Shown here piece by piece: positions 18,303 through 27,149 of a stretch of DNA of 64,000 nt. This stretch comes from Syntrophaceae bacterium (GTDB taxonomy: Bacteria; Desulfobacterota; Syntrophia; Syntrophales; Smithellaceae). How positions within the stretch are numbered: position 1 is the first letter of the stretch; every line of letters starts with the position of its first letter. A program made the position numbers and the translations under genes. Below the pieces are notes generated by a model. It did not search any database. It had not been told where the DNA came from and worked only from the letters and a program-made list of their open reading frames with translations. The DNA is taken from contig WRPE01000001.1 of NCBI GenBank assembly GCA_009773315.1, forward strand, positions 62,001 through 126,000. The letters are read 5' to 3'.

Positions 18303-18794
18303 TCAGTGTAGGTTTTTATGCAGTTGCATGATAATTCTTTTTACTTTTTTTCCGTCCAACTCATTCACCACTACCCGGTCGGCCAGGATATCCGTTACTT
18401 TTCCATTATGAAGACCAATGCGTGTTCCGATAAAAAGCGGATAAAACTTTTTGGCTGAATCTTCAACCACTGCGACGCGACGGATTTGGTCCCCCATAAT
18501 TCCAACAAGTCTGAAACTTTCTACTTCCTCTCTCTGTAGCGGGAAAATAGATCCCCCTTTACCATCTTTTCCTTTTCCCACGGCCGTAATTTGCACATCA
18601 ACAAAAGGTTTGAACGGATCCGGTTTACCCAACGGATTGTAACTATAAGTATGATCCCGTGTCTGTAAAACCTGCGGCAAAGAGGGCGTCTGCGTTTGCA
18701 AAAATGGTTTATTTGCTTCAGCGCAAAACGCATAAAAAACTGTCGTAAAAAGAATCAATAAATTGCATAAAATGATAGCTTTATTTTTTTTCAT
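18303..18794 (-). CDS. pilP: Type IV pilus assembly protein PilP
   Basis: A 163-residue periplasmic protein with an N-terminal signal segment (KAIILCNLLILFTTVFYAFCA). Its PilP domain opens with NPLGKPDPFKPF and continues with FRLVGIMGDQIRRVAVVEDS and GTRIGLHNGKVTDI. PilP links the inner-membrane PilMNO platform to PilQ. The usual PilP lipobox is not clean here, so whether it is lipid-modified is uncertain. The start could be ATG 18794 or GTG 18806; both overlap the end of pilO. Confidence 0.92.
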   Translation of the reverse strand: MKKNKAIILCNLLILFTTVFYAFCAEANKPFLQTQTPSLPQVLQTRDHTYSYNPLGKPDPFKPFVDVQITAVGKGKDGKGGSIFPLQREEVESFRLVGIMGDQIRRVAVVEDSAKKFYPLFIGTRIGLHNGKVTDILADRVVVNELDGKKVKRIIMQLHKNLH

Positions 18795-19524
18795 TTTTCT
18801 TTTCACTTGGTTGCTCTTTTTTATCTACAAACATGTACGTTTTTACAGTACAAGATGTAGTAATGAGATATCCCCGCCCTTTAACTTCTTTGCGATCACC
18901 CATGGAAATATCGGAAATATTGACAATGCGCGGCAACTTGGCCACTTTTTCGAAAAAACGAACAGTATTTTGAAAATTACCTGTCACGGTCACTTTTACG
19001 GGTATTTCCTCGTAAAAAGGTTCCGGCGTCGGTAGATTCTTTCCGTCACCGGACTTAGCCGGCGGCGTAGCCGGTTTTTGAGCTTCTGCTTGTTTCTGAC
19101 CGGAAGGTTTAAGCATTGCGGAAGCCTTGGGAGATCCGGCAGGTTTATCCAGAACTTTAGGCACAGCAGCTTTCGGCTCAAACAATAAAAACTCAATACC
19201 CGCATCCCTGCCCGCCAGCGCGACAGAATGAAAAAGGCCTGGGATTTCCCGCTGGTCGGGAAGTTTTAACAAAGCCATTTTATAATTTTGCTTCAGCGCT
19301 TCGACTTCAGCTTTGTACTTATCGAATTGCAGCGCTATTTTTTCTTTCTGCTTAATCTGTAATTGAACGTCCTGATAATCTTTATCAAGCTCTGACATTT
19401 TGGATAAAATATCGGATAAAAAATAGAAGTAATACAAGTAAGCGATGATAAAAACGATTAAAATGATAATCAGGGCTTTGGCCTGTGGAGACAATTTTTT
19501 AATATCGTTAAGGGTGATGACCAT
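18781..19524 (-). CDS. pilO: Type IV pilus assembly protein PilO
   Basis: A 247-residue bitopic inner-membrane protein with one membrane helix (about residues 18-36), a coiled coil (about 40-90) and a C-terminal ferredoxin-like domain (PVKVTVTGNFQNTVRFFEKV). Between them is a Pro/Lys/Ala-rich linker of about 45 residues (from KPAGSPKAS to PTPEPFYEE) that is unusually long for the family. PilO pairs with PilN. Its 3' end overlaps the start of pilP, and it begins three bases after pilN. Confidence 0.93.
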   Translation of the reverse strand: MVITLNDIKKLSPQAKALIIILIVFIIAYLYYFYFLSDILSKMSELDKDYQDVQLQIKQKEKIALQFDKYKAEVEALKQNYKMALLKLPDQREIPGLFHSVALAGRDAGIEFLLFEPKAAVPKVLDKPAGSPKASAMLKPSGQKQAEAQKPATPPAKSGDGKNLPTPEPFYEEIPVKVTVTGNFQNTVRFFEKVAKLPRIVNISDISMGDRKEVKGRGYLITTSCTVKTYMFVDKKEQPSEKKNEKK

Positions 19525-19527
19525 AAT

Positions 19528-20076
19528 TTAAAAGCCCTTTTTCATTTTGCAGGAAAAAATAAACTGCTGCAAGGTTGTACCGGAAATCTCCACTTTTTTT
19601 GATGAAACTAAATCGACCGACATGATGGGGGGAAAATTTTCGATGGTTTTCATGAAATCAGCAGCGGCAATATTGTCACGGCCAATTCCCTCGATCATCA
19701 AACTATCATTATTTTGCGTAATTTTTGTAAGCCAAATGCTTTTTTGCGGAACCAGCATAGATAAATCATCAAGCGTTTTTACCGGTAATAATCGATTTTC
19801 TTCCAGCGTCCCAATCACCCCAAGTTTTAACTCCAACTCCGCTTTTTGTTGTTTAAACTTTTCCAAATTGCCGACTTTTTCATTTAAAACTTTTAAAGTT
19901 TGCCTGGAATCCGTAAGCTTTGCTTCTAAACCTTTTATTTGAGAAGCCATATGGAGCTGCAACCAGACGAGACAAAGGATAAAAATGATAAATGAACCCG
20001 CAATAATCGTTATCTGTCTTGAAAGATTTTCTTTTTTTTCTTTTTCACGGTAAGGTAAAAGATTAATCTTAATCAT
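19528..20076 (-). CDS. pilN: Type IV pilus assembly protein PilN
   Basis: A 182-residue protein. The N-terminus MIKINLLPYREKEKKE is the PilN signature that docks in the groove of PilM. A membrane helix (about 24-44) and a coiled coil follow, then the periplasmic ferredoxin-like domain (WLTKITQNNDSLMIEGIG). The start codon overlaps the pilM stop as ATGA, which implies translational coupling. Confidence 0.95.
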   Translation of the reverse strand: MIKINLLPYREKEKKENLSRQITIIAGSFIIFILCLVWLQLHMASQIKGLEAKLTDSRQTLKVLNEKVGNLEKFKQQKAELELKLGVIGTLEENRLLPVKTLDDLSMLVPQKSIWLTKITQNNDSLMIEGIGRDNIAAADFMKTIENFPPIMSVDLVSSKKVEISGTTLQQFIFSCKMKKGF

Positions 20077-21149
20077 TTATCACCTGTTTTCCTTAACCCC
20101 AACCCAATGGCCACAGCACCGATTGTTTTGATGCTGTCGAGCTTTTCCGTATCAATATTTTTCTTGTTATATCCGATTTTTAAAAGTGGATTGATTAACT
20201 CCGTCTCTATATTTAATCTCTGCGACAAATGGCTTTTTAAACCGACAACTCTTGACGATCCACCGGATAGATAAACATGTTTGATATAATCACCCCCGAA
20301 GGTTGAACGGAAGTAATCAATGGATCTTTCGATTTCTGAACATATCGGATCGGCACAATCTAAAATGGTATTTCTCAGATCCATGTTGTCGGGCTCAGCA
20401 CCGGGAACACCTTCTATTTTCATTCTTTCCGCTTCATCCGCCGACACATGGTATTTTTTCTGCAAACCTTCAGTGATCGCGTTTCCTGCAACAGTAAAAT
20501 CTCTGGTGAAGATGGACATTCCGCCTTTAATAACATTAATATTGGTCAAATTCGCACCAATATTAACAATGACGATGATTTCATTATCTTCAAATGCATA
20601 ATTGGCTTCATACATGGTTTCCAGCGCAAAAGAATCTACATCCATGATCTTCACGGTGAGACCGGCTGCGGTAACCGCATTCAGGTAACCGTCGACATCC
20701 GCCTTTTTAGCGGCAACAATCATGATATCCATTTGACTGGGATTATATTCATTGTCTCCCAGAATCTGGAAATCATAATTCACATCATCCATGTTATCAA
20801 AAGGGAGGTACTTACCGGCTTCGTCACGAATTAAATCGCGCAGATCCGTCTCTTCCATTTGGGCAAGGGTTACTTTTTTAATAATAACAGAACTACCGGA
20901 GAGAGAGATGACAATTCCTTTTCCTTTGCAACCGGAATTACGGAATAATTCTTTGATAATCGCTGATAAAGCGCCGGCATCCTCTAAAACACCATCAACA
21001 ATAATTCCGGGAGGAACAGGCATCTGAAGGAACCGGTTAAGAATATGGCCATGAGATGCACTAACGATCTCAGCGAGTTTTAGAGAGCTTGAACCGATGT
21101 CCAAGCCGACAAGTTGCTTTGTCCCTGTAAATAATTCTTTTAAATCCAT
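20073..21149 (-). CDS. pilM: Type IV pilus assembly protein PilM (actin-like ATPase)
   Basis: A 358-residue cytoplasmic actin-fold protein that binds ATP and the PilN tail. Motifs are VGLDIGSSSLKLAEI (phosphate 1), VIVNIGANLTNINVIKGG (phosphate 2) and HVYLSGGSSRVVGL (adenosine loop). It is the first gene of pilMNOPQ. pilB, pilT, pilC and pilins are not in the window. Confidence 0.95.
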   Translation of the reverse strand: MDLKELFTGTKQLVGLDIGSSSLKLAEIVSASHGHILNRFLQMPVPPGIIVDGVLEDAGALSAIIKELFRNSGCKGKGIVISLSGSSVIIKKVTLAQMEETDLRDLIRDEAGKYLPFDNMDDVNYDFQILGDNEYNPSQMDIMIVAAKKADVDGYLNAVTAAGLTVKIMDVDSFALETMYEANYAFEDNEIIVIVNIGANLTNINVIKGGMSIFTRDFTVAGNAITEGLQKKYHVSADEAERMKIEGVPGAEPDNMDLRNTILDCADPICSEIERSIDYFRSTFGGDYIKHVYLSGGSSRVVGLKSHLSQRLNIETELINPLLKIGYNKKNIDTEKLDSIKTIGAVAIGLGLRKTGDK

Positions 21150-21191
21150 TGAAGCACCGTCATATTATTTTTAACGTAAAAAGGTTTTCCG

Positions 21192-21458
21192 TCATTTTGC
21201 CAGTCGGTAAACAACGTCTCCTTTTTTTACCATCCCCAACTCATTGCGCGCTATAGACTCAATGTATGCCGGATCACTTCTTAATAAAAGTATTTTCCCC
21301 CCCAGTTCCTTGTTTTGCCTTTCCAGGTCATCATTGTCCACTTTCAGTTGCGAGAGCCTTTTGCCCATTAAATAATTATCAACAACCCCCCTATTGCCGA
21401 AGGTAATTAAAAGAGTCATTAAAAACAAAAAAATAACTAAATATCTGCCAATCTTCAT
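21192..21458 (-). CDS. Septum formation initiator FtsB/DivIC family protein
   Basis: An 88-residue single-pass protein: a short cytoplasmic N-terminus, one membrane helix (about 5-24), a coiled coil (QLKVDNDDLERQNKELGGKI) and a C-terminal ARNELGMVKKGDVVYR segment, which is the conserved FtsB/DivIC ending. The family links FtsL and FtsQ in the divisome. It lies 42 bases upstream of pilM on the same strand and could be co-transcribed. Confidence 0.9.
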   Translation of the reverse strand: MKIGRYLVIFLFLMTLLITFGNRGVVDNYLMGKRLSQLKVDNDDLERQNKELGGKILLLRSDPAYIESIARNELGMVKKGDVVYRLAK

Positions 21459-21508
21459 TATTTACAAGCAACGCCTCCATCTGAAATATCATAAAAATGC
21501 CGTTTGCC

Positions 21509-21706
21509 CTACTGAGAAAAAACTTCCTCATAAGCTTTCTGCAAAGCTTTGGCCACTTTTAGCTCTGAATGCTTTCGTGTAGGTAACCCCTTTTCCATTT
21601 TGGCAATCGTTTGCGGCGTCAATTCAGCCTTACGGGCAAGTTCGGAAATGCTCAGCGGAATGGACTCTCTAAACTTTTTTACTCTGTTTTTCTTGATATT
21701 TTCCAT
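21509..21706 (-). CDS. Small XRE-type helix-turn-helix protein
   Basis: A 65-residue protein that is almost entirely one HTH_3 domain (ISELARKAELTPQTIAKMEKGLPTRKHSELKVAKAL). The recognition-helix region PQTIAKMEKG is typical of the XRE/Cro family. It has no effector domain. It sits just upstream of ftsB-pilM on the same strand, so it could be the first gene of that unit; its target is unknown. The AT-rich 176 bases upstream contain a TTGACA hexamer (21764-21769, minus strand) but no convincing -10. Confidence 0.85.
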   Translation of the reverse strand: MENIKKNRVKKFRESIPLSISELARKAELTPQTIAKMEKGLPTRKHSELKVAKALQKAYEEVFSQ

Positions 21707-21882
21707 AATGATTTAAAGTAACACCTTTTAGTTTGTATCTAAAAGACGATAATCAAAAGAAAATGTCAAGAAAAAACTTAATTATCATTAATGTTCTTTA
21801 ATCTTAATTAATATTAATATAATTACAATGTCGAAACTGGATTAAGGCAAAAGAGACACGCTTTGAAAGAATCTTCGGGAAA

Positions 21883-23058
21883 TTAAATATTAACAGAAGG
21901 CAAGCACTGTTGCGGCTCGCCGAGCAGGAATTTGCCGCTTTCGATCCAGTCTTTCAGGATATTGGCAATTTGATTGGCCTTGTAATAACTGGACAAAGGA
22001 GCGGTGATGACTTTTTTATCGTCGATGATAATCGCGCCGCTACGCAGATCCTTATAAGTAACCTCCGCTATAGGTTTGGAGTTGCCTTTGGGATAGTCCA
22101 TACTGTAATCATAAACCTGAGCGTAAATATCTGCGTCTTTCACAGCGGTGAAGCGCGCCATGCCTTCATCCAGAACAGGAATGGGAATACCAATACCGAC
22201 AAACAGCGAAATACCGTAACCTAAAATACTGGCGCCGGTCAGCCATTCGGGGCTCATTTCCTTTAAATTACCAATGACGGCTATGGTGCCTGCGCCCTCT
22301 TTGGGTACACCATTAGGACCTCTTGCCACATTGGGATTATGCTGCGTGCCCGGCCAGGCCACAAACCCTTGCGCTCCACCTAAAAATATCCGCGTGCCGA
22401 TACCAATCGTGCGGTAGTAAGGATCATTAAACAAAGGACTCAACTGGCCTGCCGTCGCATAAGATGCATTGGCCATTCGCGGTCGCAGCATGCCCATATA
22501 GGTATAGATGGTGGTATCCGACATGTTTACGGCACAATTATAGTTTTGATAGGCATTACGCGGATTGAATAAAACGGCGTCTCTCAGATCGTTGATGGTG
22601 ATATTTTTTTCAAATTTGCGTGACGGGTAGCAATCAGTGCCATAGCCCTCAGCTCTTAGCTTCACAGCGTTGCCAGCCACCAGGTCTTCAATCACATGGC
22701 CGCCGCCATAATTGAACTCGCCGGGATAAACACTGTTTTGCGGATCACCCTCCACCACTTCCGTGGCGCCCAAATAACAATCCACGGCCGCGATGCCGCC
22801 GTAAGCCGGCACATCGTTGAGCCATACTTTGGAAGCCCGGATACGCGGAGAGGTATGGCCGAAATTGAGAAAAGCCCCCGAAGAACACATCGCGCCGAAT
22901 GTTCCGGTGGTAACAACGTCAATCCGCCGCGCCGCTTCCACGTCGCCATGCTTTTCCACGACATCGATCATTTCTTCAGCGGTGACGACAACGGCGCGTC
23001 CCTGCTTGATCTTTTCATTGATTTCCTGAAATGTTTTTTTAACTTTGTGTTTTTTCAT
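21883..23058 (-). CDS. Homocysteine biosynthesis protein (DUF39/HcyBio family)
   Basis: A 391-residue protein of the DUF39 family. Features are a start with KKTFQEINEKIKQGRAVVVTAEEM, then CSSGAFLNFGHTSPRIR, AYGGIAAVDCYLGATE, NYGGGHVIEDLVAG and FVAWPGTQHNP. In methanogens this family (with a ferredoxin partner) converts aspartate semialdehyde and sulfide to homocysteine; many anaerobic deltaproteobacteria have it. CBS domains found in archaeal versions are missing here. The conserved Cys in MCSSGAF is a candidate active-site residue. No ferredoxin-type partner is next to it. Assignment is by recognised motifs only. Confidence 0.85.
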   Translation of the reverse strand: MKKHKVKKTFQEINEKIKQGRAVVVTAEEMIDVVEKHGDVEAARRIDVVTTGTFGAMCSSGAFLNFGHTSPRIRASKVWLNDVPAYGGIAAVDCYLGATEVVEGDPQNSVYPGEFNYGGGHVIEDLVAGNAVKLRAEGYGTDCYPSRKFEKNITINDLRDAVLFNPRNAYQNYNCAVNMSDTTIYTYMGMLRPRMANASYATAGQLSPLFNDPYYRTIGIGTRIFLGGAQGFVAWPGTQHNPNVARGPNGVPKEGAGTIAVIGNLKEMSPEWLTGASILGYGISLFVGIGIPIPVLDEGMARFTAVKDADIYAQVYDYSMDYPKGNSKPIAEVTYKDLRSGAIIIDDKKVITAPLSSYYKANQIANILKDWIESGKFLLGEPQQCLPSVNI

Positions 23059-23130
23059 GAACCAGTCTTATTGATACGATTTTGTTTTTCATACCACTGT
23101 TTAAAGACAAATGCAAAATGCTAGAAACAC

Positions 23131-23574
23131 TCAGGTATGCCCAAAGCCTCCTTTGCCCCTGGTCGTTGCATCCAGCTCGGCTGATTCGACCCATTGGGCC
23201 TGGCAAACCCTCTGGATCACCATTTGAGCCATGCGCATACCTCTTTGAACTACAAAAGACTCAACGCCATGGTTAATGACAATCAAAGCGATCTCACCCC
23301 GGTAATCCGCGTCAATCGTGCCGGGTGAATTCAGAAGCGTGATTCCCTGATGAATAGCCAAGCCGCTGCGTGGTCGGATTTGCGCCTCATATCCTTCGGG
23401 CAAGGCAATAGCAATACCAGTCGGGATTTTCTTGCGCTGACCAGGCAAAATCGTTTCAGAGAGTATAACCGCCGCAAAGATGTCCATCCCCGCTGCCTGT
23501 CCGGTCATGTACGCAGGCAGAGGAATATCCTCGTTACCCGCGATTTTCTGAATGTGAACTTTTATTTTTTCCAT
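23131..23574 (-). CDS. dut: dUTP diphosphatase
   Basis: A 147-residue trimeric dUTPase that hydrolyses dUTP to dUMP, keeping uracil out of DNA. All five motifs are seen: AGMDIFA, RPRSGLA (67-73), [11 protein letters not shown] (85-95) with the catalytic Asp, RMAQMVI, and the C-terminal arm [10 protein letters not shown]. The frame is open 18 codons further upstream, but those codons lie in a hairpin after pnp, so I take ATG 23574. It follows pnp and may share its transcript. Confidence 0.93.
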   Translation of the reverse strand: MEKIKVHIQKIAGNEDIPLPAYMTGQAAGMDIFAAVILSETILPGQRKKIPTGIAIALPEGYEAQIRPRSGLAIHQGITLLNSPGTIDADYRGEIALIVINHGVESFVVQRGMRMAQMVIQRVCQAQWVESAELDATTRGKGGFGHT

Positions 23575-23588
23575 GAGAATGAAAGAAT

Positions 23589-23624
23589 CCATTCCGTGTC
23601 CGCTTTTTTGCGGACACGGAATGG
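23589..23624 (-). terminator. Perfect 14-bp hairpin between pnp and dut
   Basis: The arms ccattccgtgtccg and cggacacggaatgg enclose an 8-base loop. It begins about ten bases after the pnp stop and ends 15 bases before the dut start. No strong T-run follows on the minus strand, so it may be a weak terminator or a transcript-stabilising or processing stem. Confidence 0.6.
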
Positions 23625-23634
23625 ACAAACTATT

Positions 23635-25755
23635 TTATTTTACTTCAGCATCCATCGCTTCTTTGCGGCTGAGACGAATCTTGCCCGTTTTGTCCACTTC
23701 CAGTACTTTGACCATGACTTCGTCGCCTTCCTGCAGGACATCCGTCACTTTGGCAATTCGCTCCTTGGCAATCTGTGAGATATGCAGCAAACCCTCCGTT
23801 CCGGGCAGAATTTCGACAAACGCACCGAAATCGACGATTTTCTTCACGGTGCCGCGGTAAATTTTCCCGATTTCAGCTTCCTCGGTCAGCCACTTCACCA
23901 TCGCCACGGCACGGGCGGCCGCTTCGGCGTCGGAGGACGCAATCGTCACGGTACCGTCGTCTTCCACATCGATGGTCACACCGGTTTCACTAATGATCTG
24001 GCGGATATTCTTGCCGCCGGAACCGATCACTGTGCGAACCTGATCTGCCTTCACCTTAACGGTCGTAATACGTGGTGCGTAAAGTGAAATATCCCCGCGG
24101 GGCGCGGTCATCGTCTCGCGGATCTTCCCGATGATATGAATGCGGCCCTCTCTGGCCTGGGCCAGAGCCTTGCGCAGAATGTCCTCGGTCAGACCATCGA
24201 TTTTAATATCCATCTGCATGGCAGTAACACCTTTTTCCGTGCCGCAAACTTTGAAATCCATATCACCGGCATGGTCTTCATCACCGAGAATATCGGATAA
24301 AATGACCACTTCTTCACCTTCTTTGAGCAGTCCCATGGCAATTCCCGCGACTATGTCCTTCACCGGCACACCGCCGTCCATTAAAGCCAAGATACCGCCG
24401 CAGACGGAGGCCATGGACGATGATCCGTTGGACGCCATAATTTCCGACACTATACGGATAGTATAGGGAAACGTTTCAGCAGACGGCAGGATAGGAACCA
24501 GCGCCTTACGCGCCAGCGCGCCGTGGCCAATTTCTCTCCGGCCGGGACTGCGTAACGATTTGGCTTCACCCACACTGTAGGGCGGGAAATTATAATGCAG
24601 CATGAACGATCTCCGTTCTTCACTGGCAATATAATCCATCCGCTGCTCATCGGCGGAAGTGCCCAAAGTGAGCACGGCCAGCGCCTGCGTTTCACCACGG
24701 TTAAACAAGGCCGAACCGTGAGCACGGGGCAACACACCGACTTCCGAACTGATCGGACGAATATCGGTCGAAGACCGGCCGTCGATTCTCTTCTTTTCCT
24801 GAAGAATCATATCCCGAAGAATTCGGGATTCCAGATGTTCGATAATCGCCGCTACTTTTTTACTCAGTGCCGCATCTCCATCGCCAATGCTTGTGATAAC
24901 GGCTGCTCGAACATCACCCAACTTGCTGTAGCGTTCCAACTTACGCGGTATGCCGTAACCTTCCTTTAAACCGGGTAGAGCCTGCGCCCGTACACGCGCG
25001 ATGAGTTCCTCATCCACTTCCGCTTCTTCCACCGGTCTCTTAGCTTTGCCAATCTCCACACGCATCTTATCCTGCAAATCTATGACCGGACGGACAGCTT
25101 CCAGTCCAAAATTGATGGCATCGACAATAATGTCTTCCGCAACCTCTTTGGCTTCGCCTTCCATCATCACGAGTTCCACATCATAAGGACGGCCTGTTTT
25201 ACCAGGTGTGACTTTACGTCCCACCAGGAAAAGGTTCATCTCACTTTCCTGCATTTTTTCCGCCGAGGCATTGGCCACCAGTTCGCCGCCAATCCGACCG
25301 ACGCGCACACCGGCAATCGGTCCTTTAAACGGGGCATCGGACATTTCCAGAGCGGCGGAAGCGCCGATCATCGCCGCGACATCCGAATCGTTTTCCTTAT
25401 CCACGGACAGCACCGTGGCCACGATCTGTGTTTCTGAATAATATCCCTTGGGAAACAAGGGACGAATCGCCCGATCAATGATACGCGACGTTAAAACTTC
25501 GCGTTCATTGTTCCGCCCCTCTCTTTTAAAAAAGCCGCCGGGAATTTTTCCGGCCGCAAATGTCTTTTCCTGATAGTCCACCGTCAGCGGCAAAAAATCC
25601 ACGCCTTCCCTGACGCTCTTTAAAGAGACCGCCGTCACCAGCACGACCGTATCGCCATAATAAACCAGCGCCGAGCCGTCCGCCTGCGCGGCCACGTAAT
25701 TGGCCTTAATCGAAAAATTACGCCCCGCAAAATCCGTACTAAATACGTTACTCAT
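23635..25755 (-). CDS. pnp: Polynucleotide phosphorylase
   Basis: A 706-residue 3'-to-5' exoribonuclease with two RNase PH domains, a helical linker, KH and S1 domains. Seen are GDTVVLVTAV and FFKREGRNNEREVL, the catalytic-core FNRGETQALAVLTLG, DILGDEDHAGDMDFKVCGT, the KH GSGGKNIRQIISETG and the S1 GKIYRGTVKKIVDFGAFVEI. A 16-codon upstream extension is rejected because GGTGGAGG lies just before ATG 25755. It follows rpsO across a structured gap, the conserved arrangement in which pnp regulates its own message in other bacteria. Confidence 0.97.
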   Translation of the reverse strand: MSNVFSTDFAGRNFSIKANYVAAQADGSALVYYGDTVVLVTAVSLKSVREGVDFLPLTVDYQEKTFAAGKIPGGFFKREGRNNEREVLTSRIIDRAIRPLFPKGYYSETQIVATVLSVDKENDSDVAAMIGASAALEMSDAPFKGPIAGVRVGRIGGELVANASAEKMQESEMNLFLVGRKVTPGKTGRPYDVELVMMEGEAKEVAEDIIVDAINFGLEAVRPVIDLQDKMRVEIGKAKRPVEEAEVDEELIARVRAQALPGLKEGYGIPRKLERYSKLGDVRAAVITSIGDGDAALSKKVAAIIEHLESRILRDMILQEKKRIDGRSSTDIRPISSEVGVLPRAHGSALFNRGETQALAVLTLGTSADEQRMDYIASEERRSFMLHYNFPPYSVGEAKSLRSPGRREIGHGALARKALVPILPSAETFPYTIRIVSEIMASNGSSSMASVCGGILALMDGGVPVKDIVAGIAMGLLKEGEEVVILSDILGDEDHAGDMDFKVCGTEKGVTAMQMDIKIDGLTEDILRKALAQAREGRIHIIGKIRETMTAPRGDISLYAPRITTVKVKADQVRTVIGSGGKNIRQIISETGVTIDVEDDGTVTIASSDAEAAARAVAMVKWLTEEAEIGKIYRGTVKKIVDFGAFVEILPGTEGLLHISQIAKERIAKVTDVLQEGDEVMVKVLEVDKTGKIRLSRKEAMDAEVK

Positions 25756-25798
25756 TAATTTCCTCCACCTTCTTTTGGTTGTTGCCTGGAACAGGAAC

Positions 25799-25884
25799 TT
25801 CAAGGGCGAAACGCAAAAGCCGATTGACGCAGGTATTGATCAATACTTGTCCAATCGGTTACACTTTTGCCTTCCGCCCTTGAA
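25799..25884 (-). promoter_or_regulatory. Long structured RNA stem between rpsO and pnp
   Basis: Nested arms pair across 86 bases: ttcaagggcg with cgcccttgaa, gcaaaag with cttttgc, and ccgattg with caatcgg, around a palindromic centre (gtattgatcaatac). In E. coli the same gap carries a terminator and an RNase III site that controls pnp. The position and shape suggest a like role here, which is inference. Confidence 0.65.
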
Positions 25885-25893
25885 TGGCTCTTG

Positions 25894-26160
25894 TTATTTC
25901 CTGAGACCCAAGCGTTTGATTATGTTTCTGTAACGCTCCACATCGTCTTCTTTGATATAATTGAGCAATCTTCTTCTCTGGCCGACGAGCTTCAACAGAC
26001 CGCGCCGTGAGTGATGATCTTTCTGATGCGCCTTAAAGTGCTCCGTCAGATATTCAATTCTGGCGCTCAAAAGAGCAATCTGTACTTCCGGTGAACCGGT
26101 ATCTTTCTCGTGAAGCCGGTAGTCCTCAATTAATGTTTTTCTCTTTTCCAAAGTTAACAC
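25894..26160 (-). CDS. rpsO: 30S ribosomal protein S15
   Basis: An 88-residue S15 with [44 protein letters not shown] and the C-terminal [14 protein letters not shown]15 binds the 16S central domain early in assembly. The start is GTG 26160: GGAGG is eight bases before it, and the length then matches the family's 89 codons. The ATG at 26181 lies upstream of that ribosome site and would add seven unmatched residues. Confidence 0.96.
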   Translation of the reverse strand: MLTLEKRKTLIEDYRLHEKDTGSPEVQIALLSARIEYLTEHFKAHQKDHHSRRGLLKLVGQRRRLLNYIKEDDVERYRNIIKRLGLRK

Positions 26161-26201
26161 GCTTCTTTCCTCCCTGTTCATTCCTTGTTTATTTCAGTCG
26201 T

Positions 26202-27143
26202 TCATTTATTTGTACTTTTAAATACCCTGAGTATCGTGGCTGCCGGGGTTCTTCCCTCCTGATTAGCCATCTCGCTAGCCGGTATCAGCATTTGGGCCAC
26301 CGCCACCAAGTGGCCGCCGGGGGTGATGAACTTTAGCATATCTCCCGCCGCAAGAAAAGGAAGAACATTTTGCCGCACCATTTCCACATCCGGCTGAAAT
26401 CCTGCACGCAGTTTGTCGGTCAGCGATTCACTGACTTCAATGGCGGCAAATGTGGGCAGGGCTTTTGCCATCGGCAACATTTTAAACAGCAATTCCTCTT
26501 TTTTCTCCGCCAGAGCTTTATTGTCCAGAGATATAGCCATGTCTTCGGTAAAAAAGCCACTCTGGAGTCTGCGCAAACCTGATAAACACGCCCCGCAACC
26601 TAACGCATTACCGACATCGGAGCAGACGGTCCGGATATACGTGCCCTTGGAGCAGGAAATATCAAACGTCACGTAAGGCAAGGAAATATCCCTCACATTC
26701 AAACGAAATATTTCCACTTCCCGCGCCGGTATTTCAGGAAACTCTCCTCGTCGCGCATACTTGTACAAAGGCTTGCCTTTGAGCTTCAGTGCCGAATAAG
26801 CGGGCGGAACTTGTTGTATCTTCCCCACCACTCGCCTGAGCGCCTCCCGAATATCTTCTTCGGAAGCAACCCTGTCCGATTTTTCAGTTACCTTCCCTTC
26901 GGTATCCTGCGTATCCGTCCGAATCCCCAACAACATGGTCGCCAGATAGGTTTTCTTTTCCGCCAACAAAAACTGAGCCAGTTTTGTCGCCTCATTAATA
27001 CAGACCGGCAAAACACCTGTGGCCAGCGGGTCCAGCGTTCCGGTATGTCCTGCTTTTCGGGCACCCAGAATTTTTTTGATTTCACTCACGACATCGTGGG
27101 ACGTATACCCTGCCGGTTTGTCAATCACTACAATACCGTCCAT
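26202..27143 (-). CDS. truB: tRNA pseudouridine(55) synthase TruB
   Basis: A 313-residue enzyme making pseudouridine 55 in the T-loop of tRNAs. The catalytic Asp38 is in the motif GHTGTLDPLATGVLP, preceded by IDKPAGYTSHDVV. YSALKLKGKPLYKYAR and CSKGTYIRTVCSDVG complete the core, and a PUA-like C-terminal part ends VAVAQMLIP. Six bases separate it from nrnA. It is in the conserved nusA-infB-rbfA-nrnA-truB-rpsO-pnp order; no ribF is present between truB and rpsO. Confidence 0.96.
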   Translation of the reverse strand: MDGIVVIDKPAGYTSHDVVSEIKKILGARKAGHTGTLDPLATGVLPVCINEATKLAQFLLAEKKTYLATMLLGIRTDTQDTEGKVTEKSDRVASEEDIREALRRVVGKIQQVPPAYSALKLKGKPLYKYARRGEFPEIPAREVEIFRLNVRDISLPYVTFDISCSKGTYIRTVCSDVGNALGCGACLSGLRRLQSGFFTEDMAISLDNKALAEKKEELLFKMLPMAKALPTFAAIEVSESLTDKLRAGFQPDVEMVRQNVLPFLAAGDMLKFITPGGHLVAVAQMLIPASEMANQEGRTPAATILRVFKSTNK

Positions 27144-27149
27144 AAGCGT

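Noticed and set aside
23575-23628. An 18-codon N-terminal extension of dut
   Set aside because: Those codons are the arms of a perfect hairpin after pnp and do not resemble any dUTPase N-terminus.
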